NCBI RefSeq assembly: GCF_007992215.1
Contig: NZ_BJZV01000004.1
Location: 1 to 64,000, forward strand
Length of the DNA: 64,000 bases
From: Methylobacterium gnaphalii
GTDB lineage: Bacteria > Pseudomonadota > Alphaproteobacteria > Rhizobiales > Beijerinckiaceae
Direction of reading: 5' to 3'
Below, piece after piece: positions 1-9,229 of this stretch. Every line of letters starts with the position of its first letter. The first letter of the stretch is position 1. The translations under genes were made by a program, and so were the position numbers. The notes beneath the pieces are model-generated. The model saw only the letters and a program-made list of their open reading frames with translations. It made no database searches and was not told the DNA's origin.

Positions 1-25
1 CAATAGCGGCCGAAGGGGCTAGGCT

Positions 26-2764
26 GTGGCTGGGCTCAGGCTTTCCACGCTGGAGAGGCGTCAGGTCCGAGCACATCTGCTCGTCGTGGCCGTCGTTGCG
101 CTCGTTCTCGTCTCGAGCCTTCACGTGTGGCTTCGCGAAGCCCTCTTCGACGCACGCTTCAAGCTGATCACTCGCCCAGCGTCCGGTTCGCTCGCTCTGA
201 TCGAGATCGACCCGAAATCGATCGACGCCATCGGCCATTGGCCCTGGCGTCGCAGGCTGCACGCGGATCTGGTGCGCAAGCTCGATCAGGCCGGTGTGGC
301 CGACATTGCTTTCGATGTCGATTTCAGCGCGCCGTCCACGCCCGAGGATGATGAGGCGTTCAGCACAGCCCTCCAGGAGGCGGGCGGATCCGTCATACTC
401 CCCGCTTTCCGGCAGCATTTCGAAGCCCAGGAAGCGGGCTCGACGATCCACATCAACCGCCCTCTCCCGAAGTTTGCGGAGAATTCCTGGCCTGCCCTGG
501 TCGACATCCGCCCCGATCACGATGGGATTGCGCGCCGCTACACGTACGGTGATCGCGTTGATGGAGCTTTCATCCCGTCGATGGGCGCTCTCATGGCGGG
601 CCGCCAGGACGAGAATGGGCGTGCCTACCGGATCGATTATGGCATCGTGCCCTCAACCGTACCGAGGGTTTCTTTCATCGATGTCCTGCAAGGCGTGCCG
701 TCCACGTTGGGGGCTTTGCGGGGCAAGAAGGTTATCGTTGCCGGCACGGCTGCCGAGTTGGGCGATCGGCTGAATGTCCCGAACGGGGTGATCCTTCCCG
801 GATCGTTCGTCCTCGCCCTGGCCGCGGAGTCCGTCCTTCAAGACCGAGCGCTCATGGCCGCCTCGGATGCCGTCTCGTTTGCCCTGGTCCTCGGTGTGAT
901 GCTGCTGATGGCCGTACTCTGGCAGCGATCCCGCGCCAGTCGTCGGATCGCAGCCCTTGCTGTTCTTGGGCTCGCCACGGAGGCGGGCGCGATCGCCCTT
1001 CAAGCGACATTTCCGATCGCGCTGGATACGTCGCTCGTCCTCTGTGCTTGCCTCGCCTACGCGCTCGCGGCCACGCTCGACGAGATCGATCTGAGGGGCA
1101 TCCTCCGGCTCGTCGCGGAGAAGCGCTTCCAGAGACTCACGCTGTCCCTGAGTGACGGCATGGTCTGTCTCGACGGCGGGGGACGGATCACCTTCTGGAA
1201 TCCCGCGGCATCGTCGATCTTCGGCTACGCCGAGAAGGACGGGATAGGACGCCGCTTCGACCTCCTACTGCAGCCGACGAGCCCTGCCGATCGCTTCGAC
1301 CTCATGGCGATCCCACTCGACGATCTCCGTCAAGGGAAGGGCTACGTCGTCGAGCTGAAAGGTCGCCGCCAATCGGGCGATGTCTTCGATCTCGAATGCT
1401 CGCTGTCGGCGTGGGACACGCCCGGAGGTATCCAGTACGGGGCCATCCTGCGCGACATCTCGCTTCGCAAGCAGCAGCGTGAGCGCATCCGCTTCCTGGC
1501 GGAATGCGACGTGCTCACCGGCCTGCCGAACCGCAACACCCTTCTCTCGAGGCTCGCGGAGGCGATGGCGGAGCCGGCGACCCTCGTGCTGGTGGGCGTC
1601 AACCAGTTTGGCCAGATCAATCATCTTCGGGGCGCCTCCTTCGCCGACGCGCTCATCGTCGCCATCGGACGCCGGTTGACCGCACTCGTCGGTCCTGCCG
1701 ACTTCACGGCGCGGCTCTCGGACGGCGAGTTCGCGATCATCGTTGCGCCGGAGAGAGCCGACCTCATCGGTGCCCGGATCATCGAGGACTTCAAGAAAGC
1801 GGCAGTGGCGACCGACAAGGGCCATTACCGTATCTCGGTGAGCATCGGGGCCGCGGAGTGCGCAACCGCGAGAGACAGCGACGAATGGCTCGGAAATGCG
1901 CAGTTCGCGCTGACGGCGGCCCGTGCAGCATCGAAGACCGAACCTGTGCCGTTCACGCTTCCGATGCGCCAGGCGATCGAGGTGCGAGAGGCGCTTGAAA
2001 TCGAGCTGCGCCAAGCGCTCAGGCGCGGCGAGTTCGAGCTGTTCTACCAGCCCCAGATCGACCTGCGGTCCGCCCGCGTCATCGGAGCGGAGGCGCTGAT
2101 CCGCTGGCGTCACCCGGAGCGCGGCTACGTCTCACCCGGTGAATTCATGCCGGTGGTCAACACGACCTCCCTCGCAGAAGAAGTTTCGGCCTGGGTGATG
2201 GAAACAGCCTTTCTGCAGACCGCGAAATGGTTTCGCGCTGGCCATCCCATCCGCGTCGGCATCAACCTCTCGCAGTGTCAGTTCGGAACCGGCGATTTGG
2301 TCTCTCAAGTCGACCGGCTGCTCGCGCGTCATGAGGTGCCGCCCCATCTCATCGAACTTGAGGTGACCGAAGACATCATTCTCGATAATGCAAACAATCC
2401 AACTCTGACATTGTCCGAATTGAGATCGCGGTCGATCAAGCTCGCATTCGATGATTTCGGCACCGGTTACGGCAGCTTGACGTATTTGAAGAAGTTTCCT
2501 CTCGATACGATCAAGATCGATCAGACATTCGTCCGAAATCTCTCGCCCGGCTCCGACGATGCCGCGATCGTCAGGACGACGATCGATCTGGGACATGCGC
2601 TCGGATTGTCGGTCATCGCGGAAGGTATCGAGGACGAAGCGGCCTGGCACTTCCTGCGGGACCTCGGCTGTGATGAGGGCCAGGGATACTTCTTCGGCCG
2701 GCCGATCCCGTCTGAGACGTTTGAGGCCACATTCTTGGCGTCCGGGACCGAGCACGCCGCCTAA
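26..2764 (+). CDS. CHASE2-PAS-GGDEF-EAL cyclic-di-GMP signalling protein
   Basis: Membrane-bound sensor that probably degrades cyclic-di-GMP. The 912 residues run in order: an N-terminal membrane anchor, a periplasmic CHASE2 sensor (about 30-280), a cluster of membrane helices (about 285-350), a PAS domain (about 365-470), a GGDEF-like domain (about 480-640) and an EAL domain (about 660-905). The GGDEF signature is degenerate: RLSDGEF stands where RLGGDEF is expected, near residue 565, so cyclase activity is doubtful. The EAL domain looks intact, with AEALIRW, the DDFGTG loop, a following IKID lysine and AEGIED. The start is GTG with AGGGG about 10 bases upstream. It lies at the window edge and seems to be a single-gene unit. 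Confidence 0.93.
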   Translation: MAGLRLSTLERRQVRAHLLVVAVVALVLVSSLHVWLREALFDARFKLITRPASGSLALIEIDPKSIDAIGHWPWRRRLHADLVRKLDQAGVADIAFDVDFSAPSTPEDDEAFSTALQEAGGSVILPAFRQHFEAQEAGSTIHINRPLPKFAENSWPALVDIRPDHDGIARRYTYGDRVDGAFIPSMGALMAGRQDENGRAYRIDYGIVPSTVPRVSFIDVLQGVPSTLGALRGKKVIVAGTAAELGDRLNVPNGVILPGSFVLALAAESVLQDRALMAASDAVSFALVLGVMLLMAVLWQRSRASRRIAALAVLGLATEAGAIALQATFPIALDTSLVLCACLAYALAATLDEIDLRGILRLVAEKRFQRLTLSLSDGMVCLDGGGRITFWNPAASSIFGYAEKDGIGRRFDLLLQPTSPADRFDLMAIPLDDLRQGKGYVVELKGRRQSGDVFDLECSLSAWDTPGGIQYGAILRDISLRKQQRERIRFLAECDVLTGLPNRNTLLSRLAEAMAEPATLVLVGVNQFGQINHLRGASFADALIVAIGRRLTALVGPADFTARLSDGEFAIIVAPERADLIGARIIEDFKKAAVATDKGHYRISVSIGAAECATARDSDEWLGNAQFALTAARAASKTEPVPFTLPMRQAIEVREALEIELRQALRRGEFELFYQPQIDLRSARVIGAEALIRWRHPERGYVSPGEFMPVVNTTSLAEEVSAWVMETAFLQTAKWFRAGHPIRVGINLSQCQFGTGDLVSQVDRLLARHEVPPHLIELEVTEDIILDNANNPTLTLSELRSRSIKLAFDDFGTGYGSLTYLKKFPLDTIKIDQTFVRNLSPGSDDAAIVRTTIDLGHALGLSVIAEGIEDEAAWHFLRDLGCDEGQGYFFGRPIPSETFEATFLASGTEHAA

Positions 2765-2809
2765 GCAGCGCGGGCGCCATTCCTTAAGCACGGAGAGACG
2801 CCCGCTGCT
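2764..2809 (+). terminator. hairpin just after the CHASE2-EAL gene
   Basis: AGCAG-CGGGCG pairs with CGCCCG-CTGCT across a 22-base loop, with a two-base bulge on the left arm. It begins at the stop codon. No T-run follows, so it is a terminator-like hairpin rather than a classical Rho-independent terminator. Confidence 0.45.
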
Positions 2810-3093
2810 CGGATCATTGGGGCGATCGCTGGCTCGGTTGCCGCACAGGCGCAAACCCGAGTTTGCTGGATGATCCCGGTTGATATTGCCGGATTATCCC
2901 GCTGTAAGTTGCTGATACGCCATCAAATTGTTGCGCATGCAACACGGCCTTTGGCATTCCAAAGTGGCAGGCCGCCCGGCATCGAATAACCAAGCTGAGC
3001 CATATTGCCGGTTCCGGGGCCTGCACGCATGAATGCGGTATCGGCCGCCGCAGAACGACATAACAGCGGCGCCGGGCCCCTGGGGGAAAGATC
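2810..3093. promoter_or_regulatory. upstream region of the TonB receptor with a 16-bp palindrome
   Basis: No supportable gene. At 2929-2944 there is a palindrome TGTTGC-GCAT-GCAACA, about 150 bases before the receptor start. It could be a repressor operator. It does not match the Irr (ICE) or RirA (iron-responsive operator) patterns as I know them, and no cobalamin-riboswitch box is seen. Confidence 0.35.
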
Positions 3094-5622
3094 ATGCGGA
3101 CGCTGCGGTACAGCCTCGTTGCCTCTGCGGCCCTGCTGCCGATGATCGCGCAGGCGCAGCAGAGCGAGACGCTCGACGAGATCAGCGTTGTCGCGACCAC
3201 CCCCGTCGGGGCGAGTTCCGGCATCGGCCGGGGCGGGGTCGTCGCGGCACCCCAGGCTGGCGCCGAACAGACCGTGCCGCCTGCGCTGCCGGCCGATACC
3301 CGCCTGCGCGGTGGTGCCCAGCCGCTCTACAAGATCCCGAGCACCGTCGAGAGCGTGACGGCCTCGGCCATCGAGCAAGATACCGGCACCTTCAACGCCG
3401 TGGCGACGCTTGCCCGCGTCACGCCGGGGCTCAACCTGTCCGACGCCCAGGGCAACAACAACCGCGTCGACGTGAACTATCGCGGTTTCCAGGCCTCTCC
3501 GGTCCAGGGCGTGCCGCAGGGGCTCGCGGTCTACCAGAACGGCGTGCGCATTAACGAAGCCTTCGGTGACGTGGTCAACTTCGACCTGATTCCACCCTCG
3601 GCGATCCAGCGTATCGACATCGTGTCGTCGAACCCGATCTTCGGCCTCAACGCGTTGGGTGGTGCCGTCAACATCCAGATGAAGAACGGCTTTACCTGGC
3701 AGGGCACGGAGATCACCGCCCTCGGCGGCTCCGACGGCCGGATCGCGGGCGGCCTGCAATACGGCAAGCAGGTCGGCGACTGGTCGTTCTACTTCAACGG
3801 CGACGGCTTGAACGACCGCGGCTGGCGCTACGACAGCCCGAGCACGATCGGACGCATCTACACGGATCTCGGCTACCGCAGCCAGGATTCCGAGTTCCAC
3901 GTCATCGGCCAGTTCGCGCGAACGTTCTTCGGTGCGGCCTCTGCCACGCCGGTCGACTTCACACGCGTCGATCCGCGCGCGATCTTCACCAATCCGCAGA
4001 CGACGACCCAGCAGGTTGGCACGCTGCAGGTCACGGGCCGCGTCGATATCTCGCCGACCTGGGATTTGTCCGGCAACGCCTATTTCCGGCGCTACAGCAA
4101 CCAGTACATCGACGGGAACGACGCCGAGTTCGAGCGCTGCGGCAACCGATGCTCAACGCCCAACGCGATCCGCCTCGACGATGACGATTTCCCGGGCTTC
4201 ACGCGTGACCAGCTTCGCTTGCGCGGGGCCAACGGGCAGCTGATCCCCTTCACCGCCGGGGTACCCTACGCCACCCTCGATACCACCAAGACCGAGGCCA
4301 CCGGCTACGGTGGCTCGCTGCAGGCGGCCAATCGCGACCGCGTGTTCGGGTTCGGCAATTCCTTCGTCATCGGCGGCAGCATCGACGTCGCCGACTACTC
4401 GTTCAAGTCGTCCAGCACGCTCGGCGTGATCAACCCGAACGACCTCTCTGTCGGGACGGACCCCAACAATCCCTTTTACGGTTTCGTGGCCGGGCTCGGC
4501 ACGCCGTTCCTGCGCACCGACGGCGCCGTCGGCTACGCGCCGAGCGCGGTCGTTGGTTCGAACCTCTACATGGGGCTCTACGCCACTGACACGTTCGACC
4601 TGACCGACCAGCTCTCGCTGACGGCAGGCGCACGCCTGAATTTCGCGCGCATCACGACACGGGATCTCACCGGCTTCTCGCCCGACGTGAACGGCGTTCA
4701 CTACTTCACGAAGATCAACCCCGTTGCCGGTCTGACCTACCGCTTCCTTCCGGGTCTCTCGCTCTACGGCAGCTACTCGGAGTCGAACCGCGCGCCGACC
4801 CCGCTCGAACTGGCTTGCGCCAATCCCCTCCGGCCTTGCCTCCTGCCGAACTCGCTGGTCGCCGACCCGCCCCTGCAACAGGTGACCTCTCAGAACTACG
4901 AGGTGGGCATCCGCGGCACGATCCCGAACTTTTACGATGGAGGCGCGCTGTCCTATAAGGTCGGCGCCTTCCGCAACGACCTGGCCAACGACATCCTGCA
5001 GCTCGCTGTCCCCGGCAACGCGGCGCGCGGCTACTACGTCAATGTGCCGGCGACCCGGCGCGAGGGCATCGAGGTGTCGGGCGAGTATGCCCGCGGCGAC
5101 CTCTCGATCTACGCGAACTACGCCTTGATCAACCCGACCTTCCAGTTCAGCGGGGAACTCTCCTCGCCGAACAATCCGCTATCCGATGACGGAGCGATCT
5201 TCGTCACGCCCGGCAAGCAGGTTCCGCTGATCCCGAACCACCAGTTCAAGGTCGGCTTCGACTATCAGGTACTGCCGGGCTGGCGTGTCGGGATGAACCT
5301 GCAGGCCTTCTCCTCGGCCTACTTCCGTGGCGATGAGTCGAACATCAATCGCAAGCTGCCAGCCTACTTCGTGCTCGGTCTCAACACGAGCTATCAGGTC
5401 AACAAGAACCTGCAGCTGTTCGGTCTCGTGACCAACCTGACGAACAACCGCTACGCCACCTTCGGCACGTTCGCAGAGACCGGCGCCGTGGCTGGGAACT
5501 ACGTCATCAACGACCCGCGCTCGACGACATTCGCCCAACCCCTCTCCATCTACGGTGGCGTCCGCTACACCTTCGGAGACGAGCCTGCGCCGATGCAGGA
5601 GCCCATCATCCGCAAATACTAA
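3094..5622 (+). CDS. TonB-dependent outer-membrane receptor
   Basis: Energy-coupled outer-membrane channel for a scarce ligand such as an iron chelate. A signal peptide (about residues 1-22, ending AQAQ) is followed by a likely TonB box (LDEISVV), a plug domain containing the typical run on Ala/Gly/Asn near GGAVNIQMK, and a 22-strand-type barrel ending in aromatic YTF and RKY segments. The 842 residues suit the family. The start ATG follows GGGGGAAAG at good spacing. There is no adjacent ABC transporter, siderophore gene or sigma/anti-sigma pair, so the ligand cannot be inferred. Confidence 0.9.
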   Translation: MRTLRYSLVASAALLPMIAQAQQSETLDEISVVATTPVGASSGIGRGGVVAAPQAGAEQTVPPALPADTRLRGGAQPLYKIPSTVESVTASAIEQDTGTFNAVATLARVTPGLNLSDAQGNNNRVDVNYRGFQASPVQGVPQGLAVYQNGVRINEAFGDVVNFDLIPPSAIQRIDIVSSNPIFGLNALGGAVNIQMKNGFTWQGTEITALGGSDGRIAGGLQYGKQVGDWSFYFNGDGLNDRGWRYDSPSTIGRIYTDLGYRSQDSEFHVIGQFARTFFGAASATPVDFTRVDPRAIFTNPQTTTQQVGTLQVTGRVDISPTWDLSGNAYFRRYSNQYIDGNDAEFERCGNRCSTPNAIRLDDDDFPGFTRDQLRLRGANGQLIPFTAGVPYATLDTTKTEATGYGGSLQAANRDRVFGFGNSFVIGGSIDVADYSFKSSSTLGVINPNDLSVGTDPNNPFYGFVAGLGTPFLRTDGAVGYAPSAVVGSNLYMGLYATDTFDLTDQLSLTAGARLNFARITTRDLTGFSPDVNGVHYFTKINPVAGLTYRFLPGLSLYGSYSESNRAPTPLELACANPLRPCLLPNSLVADPPLQQVTSQNYEVGIRGTIPNFYDGGALSYKVGAFRNDLANDILQLAVPGNAARGYYVNVPATRREGIEVSGEYARGDLSIYANYALINPTFQFSGELSSPNNPLSDDGAIFVTPGKQVPLIPNHQFKVGFDYQVLPGWRVGMNLQAFSSAYFRGDESNINRKLPAYFVLGLNTSYQVNKNLQLFGLVTNLTNNRYATFGTFAETGAVAGNYVINDPRSTTFAQPLSIYGGVRYTFGDEPAPMQEPIIRKY

Positions 5623-5919
5623 TGCGAACCTGTCTCGCGGGATGCTTGGCGGTGTGGGCGAACCCGATCAGGATCCTGATGCCTCAGGGCGGCGCTGAAG
5701 GCGAAGACCTCAGACGGTGCCGCTAAGCACGTCCGCTTTTTGTTTCCCGATGTTTGAGCAGCCATTCCGCATCCGGCCGGTGCCAGCCGCTCAATGGTCC
5801 GAAACCGAACGCCGTCGTGCTTTGGGACCGCCCTCGACAGGCCATCGCGACCGTCAGGGTTGCCATCGGCCGCGTAGTGTTGGCTTCGTGCCGGCCCGAA
5901 CCCAGGCAGGTTGAACCGC
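5623..5919. other. intergenic region without a supported gene
   Basis: Open frames here run into the downstream CYTH-like gene in the wrong phase and show no protein-like composition. No promoter motif or strong hairpin was recognised. Confidence 0.4.
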
Positions 5920-6485
5920 ATGAGCGTCGTCCGTCGATCCTAGTCGCGAATTCCCTGGTGCGGTTGATCCGCAAGGAGCGAGGCGCTTCGAGAATCGTCG
6001 AGGGCTACTTCACGCCGAAAGGCGAACGGATATCCTTCGTTCGTGTGGCCGGTCCGGAGTGCCATCTGTTCCTCGTCGTGAGAGGCGTGGACGGCCACAG
6101 CGATGAAGAGCTGACCGCGGTTCCCCCGACGCACGGCAACGCGCTGCTGGACGTCTGCGCGGGCAAGATCACGTTCGAGAGGACGGTGGTGCCGTTGGGG
6201 GGACGCGACGTGGCGATCGATCGCTTCGTCACACCGCCCGGCCTCGACACCGCATCTTTGATCTTCGCCGACAGCGATTCCGCGCAGACTTTCGTTCCGC
6301 CGGTCTGGTTCGGGCGCGAGGTCACCGGTGAAGCGGGTTTCGAGCCTGCTGCCGTGGCAATTGGCGGTGTGCCGGCCGGTGGCGAACTGACGCTGAACAA
6401 TGCCGCGCTCGACGCCGTGCTCGACCTGCTCGAACCGAGGTTCGGCCTCGGAGCGCTGCGTCGGGCCGTAGGCGAACCGGGGTAG
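5920..6485 (+). pseudogene. degenerate CYTH-like protein, apparently frameshifted near the start
   Basis: Paralogue of the intact gene at 26389-26952. Both share LVRLIRKERG, EGYF, SFVR, HALLDVC/NALLDVC, the VP-x-G segment and a final NAALDAVLDL. From the natural ATG at 5920 (preceded by an AGGCAGG-like site) the frame reads MSVVRRSS and then hits TAG at 5941. Restoring one missing T near 5938 gives MSVVRRFLVANSLVRL, which matches the paralogue's MSLVRRFLIAPSLVRL. All of the rest is open to 6485. It is therefore either a recent one-base deletion, or a sequencing error in a real gene. The CYTH fold is inferred from the pattern of VR-strand and LLDVC/KI-ER segments; the catalytic ExExK is absent. 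Confidence 0.6.
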
Positions 6486-6639
6486 CTTTCGGCTCGGTCT
6501 GAACTGGATCGGTCGAAACGATCAACCGACCGGAGCCTCATGCACTGTTCTCCATCGCTCTGTGTGCTGGACGACAGCCAACGGCGTGGTCCGGCCGCGA
6601 TACTTCAGTCGATCTGGCGTCGACCTAGCCTTTCGTCGG

Positions 6640-7383
6640 TTACGAACCGAAGCACGTGACGGACGCATCGATGTCGCGAGCCAGTCTGAAGCCTCGTTCA
6701 AGGACCAGCTGGCCGGCACGATCGGCGTCTCGAGCCTCGAGTGCTGCGATGATCGCGACGTAGGCATCTCGGAGATACTGCGGTGTCATCTCCCGGCGGA
6801 AGAACACATCGTGGATGCCGCGAAGATGAAGGAGCAGGTGGTCGAGCATCGCCAGGATCTCGCCGCTCTGGGCGAGGGTCGCGACATGGCGGCAGAACCG
6901 CCAACGAGCCTCGAAGTAGATCTCGAAGCTGGCTGGACGATCGCACTCGTAGAACGCGCTGAACTCGCCTCGTAGGGCTGCGAGCTGCTCGTCCGTCGCC
7001 TTTTCGCAGGTCAACCGGACCGCCATCGCCTCGAGAGCGGCGCAGGCGTGGATCATGTCGTTGATCTCGCTCTTGGGCTTCCGCACCACGAAGATGCCGC
7101 GTCGCCGCTCGGCGCGCACGAATCCCTGGTGCTCCAGAATGGTCAGAGCTTCACGGACCGGCGTGCGGCTGACGCCCAAGCGCTTGGAGAGCTGTCTCTC
7201 GTCCAGCCGAATCTCGTCAGGACGGTCGTAGATATCCAGATCGGTGATCGCGCTCTTCAGAGCCTTGTAGGCCAACGAGCGGAGGCTCGGCTCCACCGCG
7301 ATCGGAGCCAGTCCGGCTGGGCCGCCTCGTGGCGCCCCCAGACCGGGAGCTGTCTCAAGATGGTGCGTCGCCCGCCCGGTCAT
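6640..7383 (-). CDS. GntR-family transcriptional regulator (FadR/FCD type)
   Basis: DNA-binding repressor or activator. A winged helix-turn-helix lies at about residues 40-100 (LSKRLGVSRTPVREAL is the recognition region), followed by an all-helical FCD effector domain (about 110-235) with the metal-ligand type Asp/His spacing. The length of 247 residues is normal for FadR-type members. The start ATG has GGAGATG in front. It lies 14 bases behind the PAS gene and 3' of hmp on the same strand, so it may be co-transcribed with the nitric-oxide stress genes. Its effector is unknown. Confidence 0.88.
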   Translation of the reverse strand: MTGRATHHLETAPGLGAPRGGPAGLAPIAVEPSLRSLAYKALKSAITDLDIYDRPDEIRLDERQLSKRLGVSRTPVREALTILEHQGFVRAERRRGIFVVRKPKSEINDMIHACAALEAMAVRLTCEKATDEQLAALRGEFSAFYECDRPASFEIYFEARWRFCRHVATLAQSGEILAMLDHLLLHLRGIHDVFFRREMTPQYLRDAYVAIIAALEARDADRAGQLVLERGFRLARDIDASVTCFGS

Positions 7384-7397
7384 TCCACATCTCCGAG

Positions 7398-7841
7398 CTA
7401 GGATTGCCCCGACTGTGATGCTTCGGCCTGCGCGAGCCGTTCTCGAAGCGCTTTCAGCTCAGCGAACCGCACCGTGACGTCGCGCATCACCGCGACCATG
7501 CCGGTCATCTTCCCCTGGTCATCCTTGAGGGGAACGATCGTGAACTCGAGCGAGATCTGCCGTCCGTCCTTACGGATCCCCGGGACCGAGAGCAGGGCGC
7601 CTTCACCGTAGCGGCTTTGCCCCGTCGCCATCGTCTTGTGATAGCCGTCCCAATGGCGCTTGCGCAGGCGCTCCGGCGTGATGATGTCGAGTGACTGGCC
7701 GATGGCCTCATTCTGCGAGTAGCCGAAAATGCGCTCGGCCCCCGGGTTCCAGATGCGGATGATGCCCTCGCTGTCGGAGGCCACCACGGCATCCGCGGCG
7801 GCGGCGACGATCGCATCGGCAACGAGACGTGCTTGGTCCAT
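7398..7841 (-). CDS. single PAS-domain protein
   Basis: A 147-residue cytoplasmic protein made almost wholly of one PAS domain with a PAC motif: DSEGIIRIWNPGAERIFGY, then a KDGRQISLEF segment and a final VMRDVT. A short coiled-coil tail (about residues 125-145) follows. It has no output domain, so it may sense a ligand or redox state and act through a partner. The start ATG follows GAGGAG. It sits 53 bases downstream of hmp, which suggests a role in the nitric-oxide or oxygen response; that is inference from position. Confidence 0.82.
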   Translation of the reverse strand: MDQARLVADAIVAAAADAVVASDSEGIIRIWNPGAERIFGYSQNEAIGQSLDIITPERLRKRHWDGYHKTMATGQSRYGEGALLSVPGIRKDGRQISLEFTIVPLKDDQGKMTGMVAVMRDVTVRFAELKALRERLAQAEASQSGQS

Positions 7842-7894
7842 TCAGAAGCTCCTCGAGACGAGGCGCCGCTCTTCAACCGAGCGGCGCTTTCAGA

Positions 7895-9136
7895 TCAGGC
7901 GGCCTGCCGCGTCTCCTCGATCAACTCGTCCGCTGGTCCGAAGAATTCGAACTTGATGCGCTCGGCGGGAATGCCTTGACGCAGGAGGCCGTTCACCAGG
8001 GCCCCGAGGAACGGCTTGGGCCCGCACAGGTAGTAGGTCGCGGCGTCCTGGGGCGTCTGTTCCACCAACCATTCTGCGGTGATGAGGCCTGCTTCGTCGA
8101 AGTGGATGCCGGGCCGATCCTGCGCTTCCGGCTCGGCATAGAACGTGCGGATGCGGATGTTCTCGTTGCTGCCGACGAGAGCTCTGACACGACCGCGCAT
8201 CGCATGAACACGTCCGTTCAGGGCACCGTGAACGAACCAGGTTGGTCGATCAGGCTGCTCTCGGACGATCGCTTCCAGCATGCTCATCATCGGCGTAAGG
8301 CCGACACCGCCGCTGACGAGCACGACGGGCCCGTTCGACTTCGGATCGAGGAAGAAGTCTCCCGCCGGGGGCGCCACGCGCAGAACCGTTCCGATGGCGG
8401 CGTGATCGTGGAGCCAGTTCGAGACGATCCCCGCCGGCTCGTCTGCCCGGCCCTCGCGTTTGACGGTGATGCGATATCCGAAATCGTTGGGCGCGCACGA
8501 GATCGAATAGTTGCGCTTGAGAACCCCTCGTCCTGGCAGATCGAACAGGAATCCGAGGTACTGCCCCGGCTCATGGCGTAGAACCGGCTGCCCATCGACG
8601 GGAACGAGGGCGAAGGAGCGGATCGTCTCGCTCTCCTGTGTGATGCTCTCGATGGCGAAGTCGCGCCAGCCATTCCAACCACCTGGCTTTGCGGCAAGCT
8701 CCCGATAGATCGTCGCCTCACGCCCGATCAGAAGTTCTGCCAGGAACCAGTAAGCCTCTCCCCAAGCCGCGCAGATCTCCGGCGTCGCAGCCTCGCCGAG
8801 GATATCGCCGATGGCGCCGAGCAGCGCTTCAGCCACATGCGGGTAGTGCTCGGGCAGAATGTTCAGAGCGACATGCTTCTGCGCGATGCGCTCCACCGCG
8901 CCAGCGAGCGCGCCCAAATTGTCAATGTTGCGGGCATAAGCCAGCACAGCCTGGGCCAGTGCCTTGGGCTGCGAGCCCGTCTCGCCATGGTGGGACTGAT
9001 TGAAGAGGTCCCGTATCTCGGCGTTCTGAAACAGCCGCTCGTACATGCGCTGCGTGATGTCCAACCCATGCGCCTCGAGCGCCGGAACAGTCGCCTTGAT
9101 GAGGGTGATGGTGGCAGGAGCGAGCGGAGCGGGCAT
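7895..9136 (-). CDS. hmp: flavohaemoprotein, nitric oxide dioxygenase
   Basis: Converts nitric oxide and oxygen to nitrate using NAD(P)H, in the cytoplasm. Globin domain at about 1-140 with the proximal His at residue 88 (KHVALNILPEHY), then an FAD domain (about 150-260, with the NYSIS segment) and an NAD-binding domain (about 265-405, with GGVGLTPM). The length of 413 residues is standard for Hmp. I chose ATG at 9136 over a TTG one codon upstream. It is divergent from nsrR, and a 23-bp NsrR-type palindrome lies 14 bases before the start, so repression relieved by nitric oxide is likely. Confidence 0.96.
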   Translation of the reverse strand: MPAPLAPATITLIKATVPALEAHGLDITQRMYERLFQNAEIRDLFNQSHHGETGSQPKALAQAVLAYARNIDNLGALAGAVERIAQKHVALNILPEHYPHVAEALLGAIGDILGEAATPEICAAWGEAYWFLAELLIGREATIYRELAAKPGGWNGWRDFAIESITQESETIRSFALVPVDGQPVLRHEPGQYLGFLFDLPGRGVLKRNYSISCAPNDFGYRITVKREGRADEPAGIVSNWLHDHAAIGTVLRVAPPAGDFFLDPKSNGPVVLVSGGVGLTPMMSMLEAIVREQPDRPTWFVHGALNGRVHAMRGRVRALVGSNENIRIRTFYAEPEAQDRPGIHFDEAGLITAEWLVEQTPQDAATYYLCGPKPFLGALVNGLLRQGIPAERIKFEFFGPADELIEETRQAA

Positions 9137-9149
9137 CAACGGGCCTTAA

Positions 9150-9172
9150 AAGATGCATCGATAATGCATCTT
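9150..9172. promoter_or_regulatory. NsrR-type operator between hmp and nsrR
   Basis: A perfect inverted repeat, AAGATGCAT - CGATA - ATGCATCTT, 23 bp in total. It closely matches the known NsrR motif of two AAGATGCATTT-like half-sites in reverse orientation. It sits 14 bases before the hmp start and 58 before the nsrR start, so it can control both. Confidence 0.85.
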
Positions 9173-9229
9173 CTATTGAGCTGGCTGAAAAGGTGCAAAC
9201 GAAATATACCTTATAGCGAAGGAAGTTTG

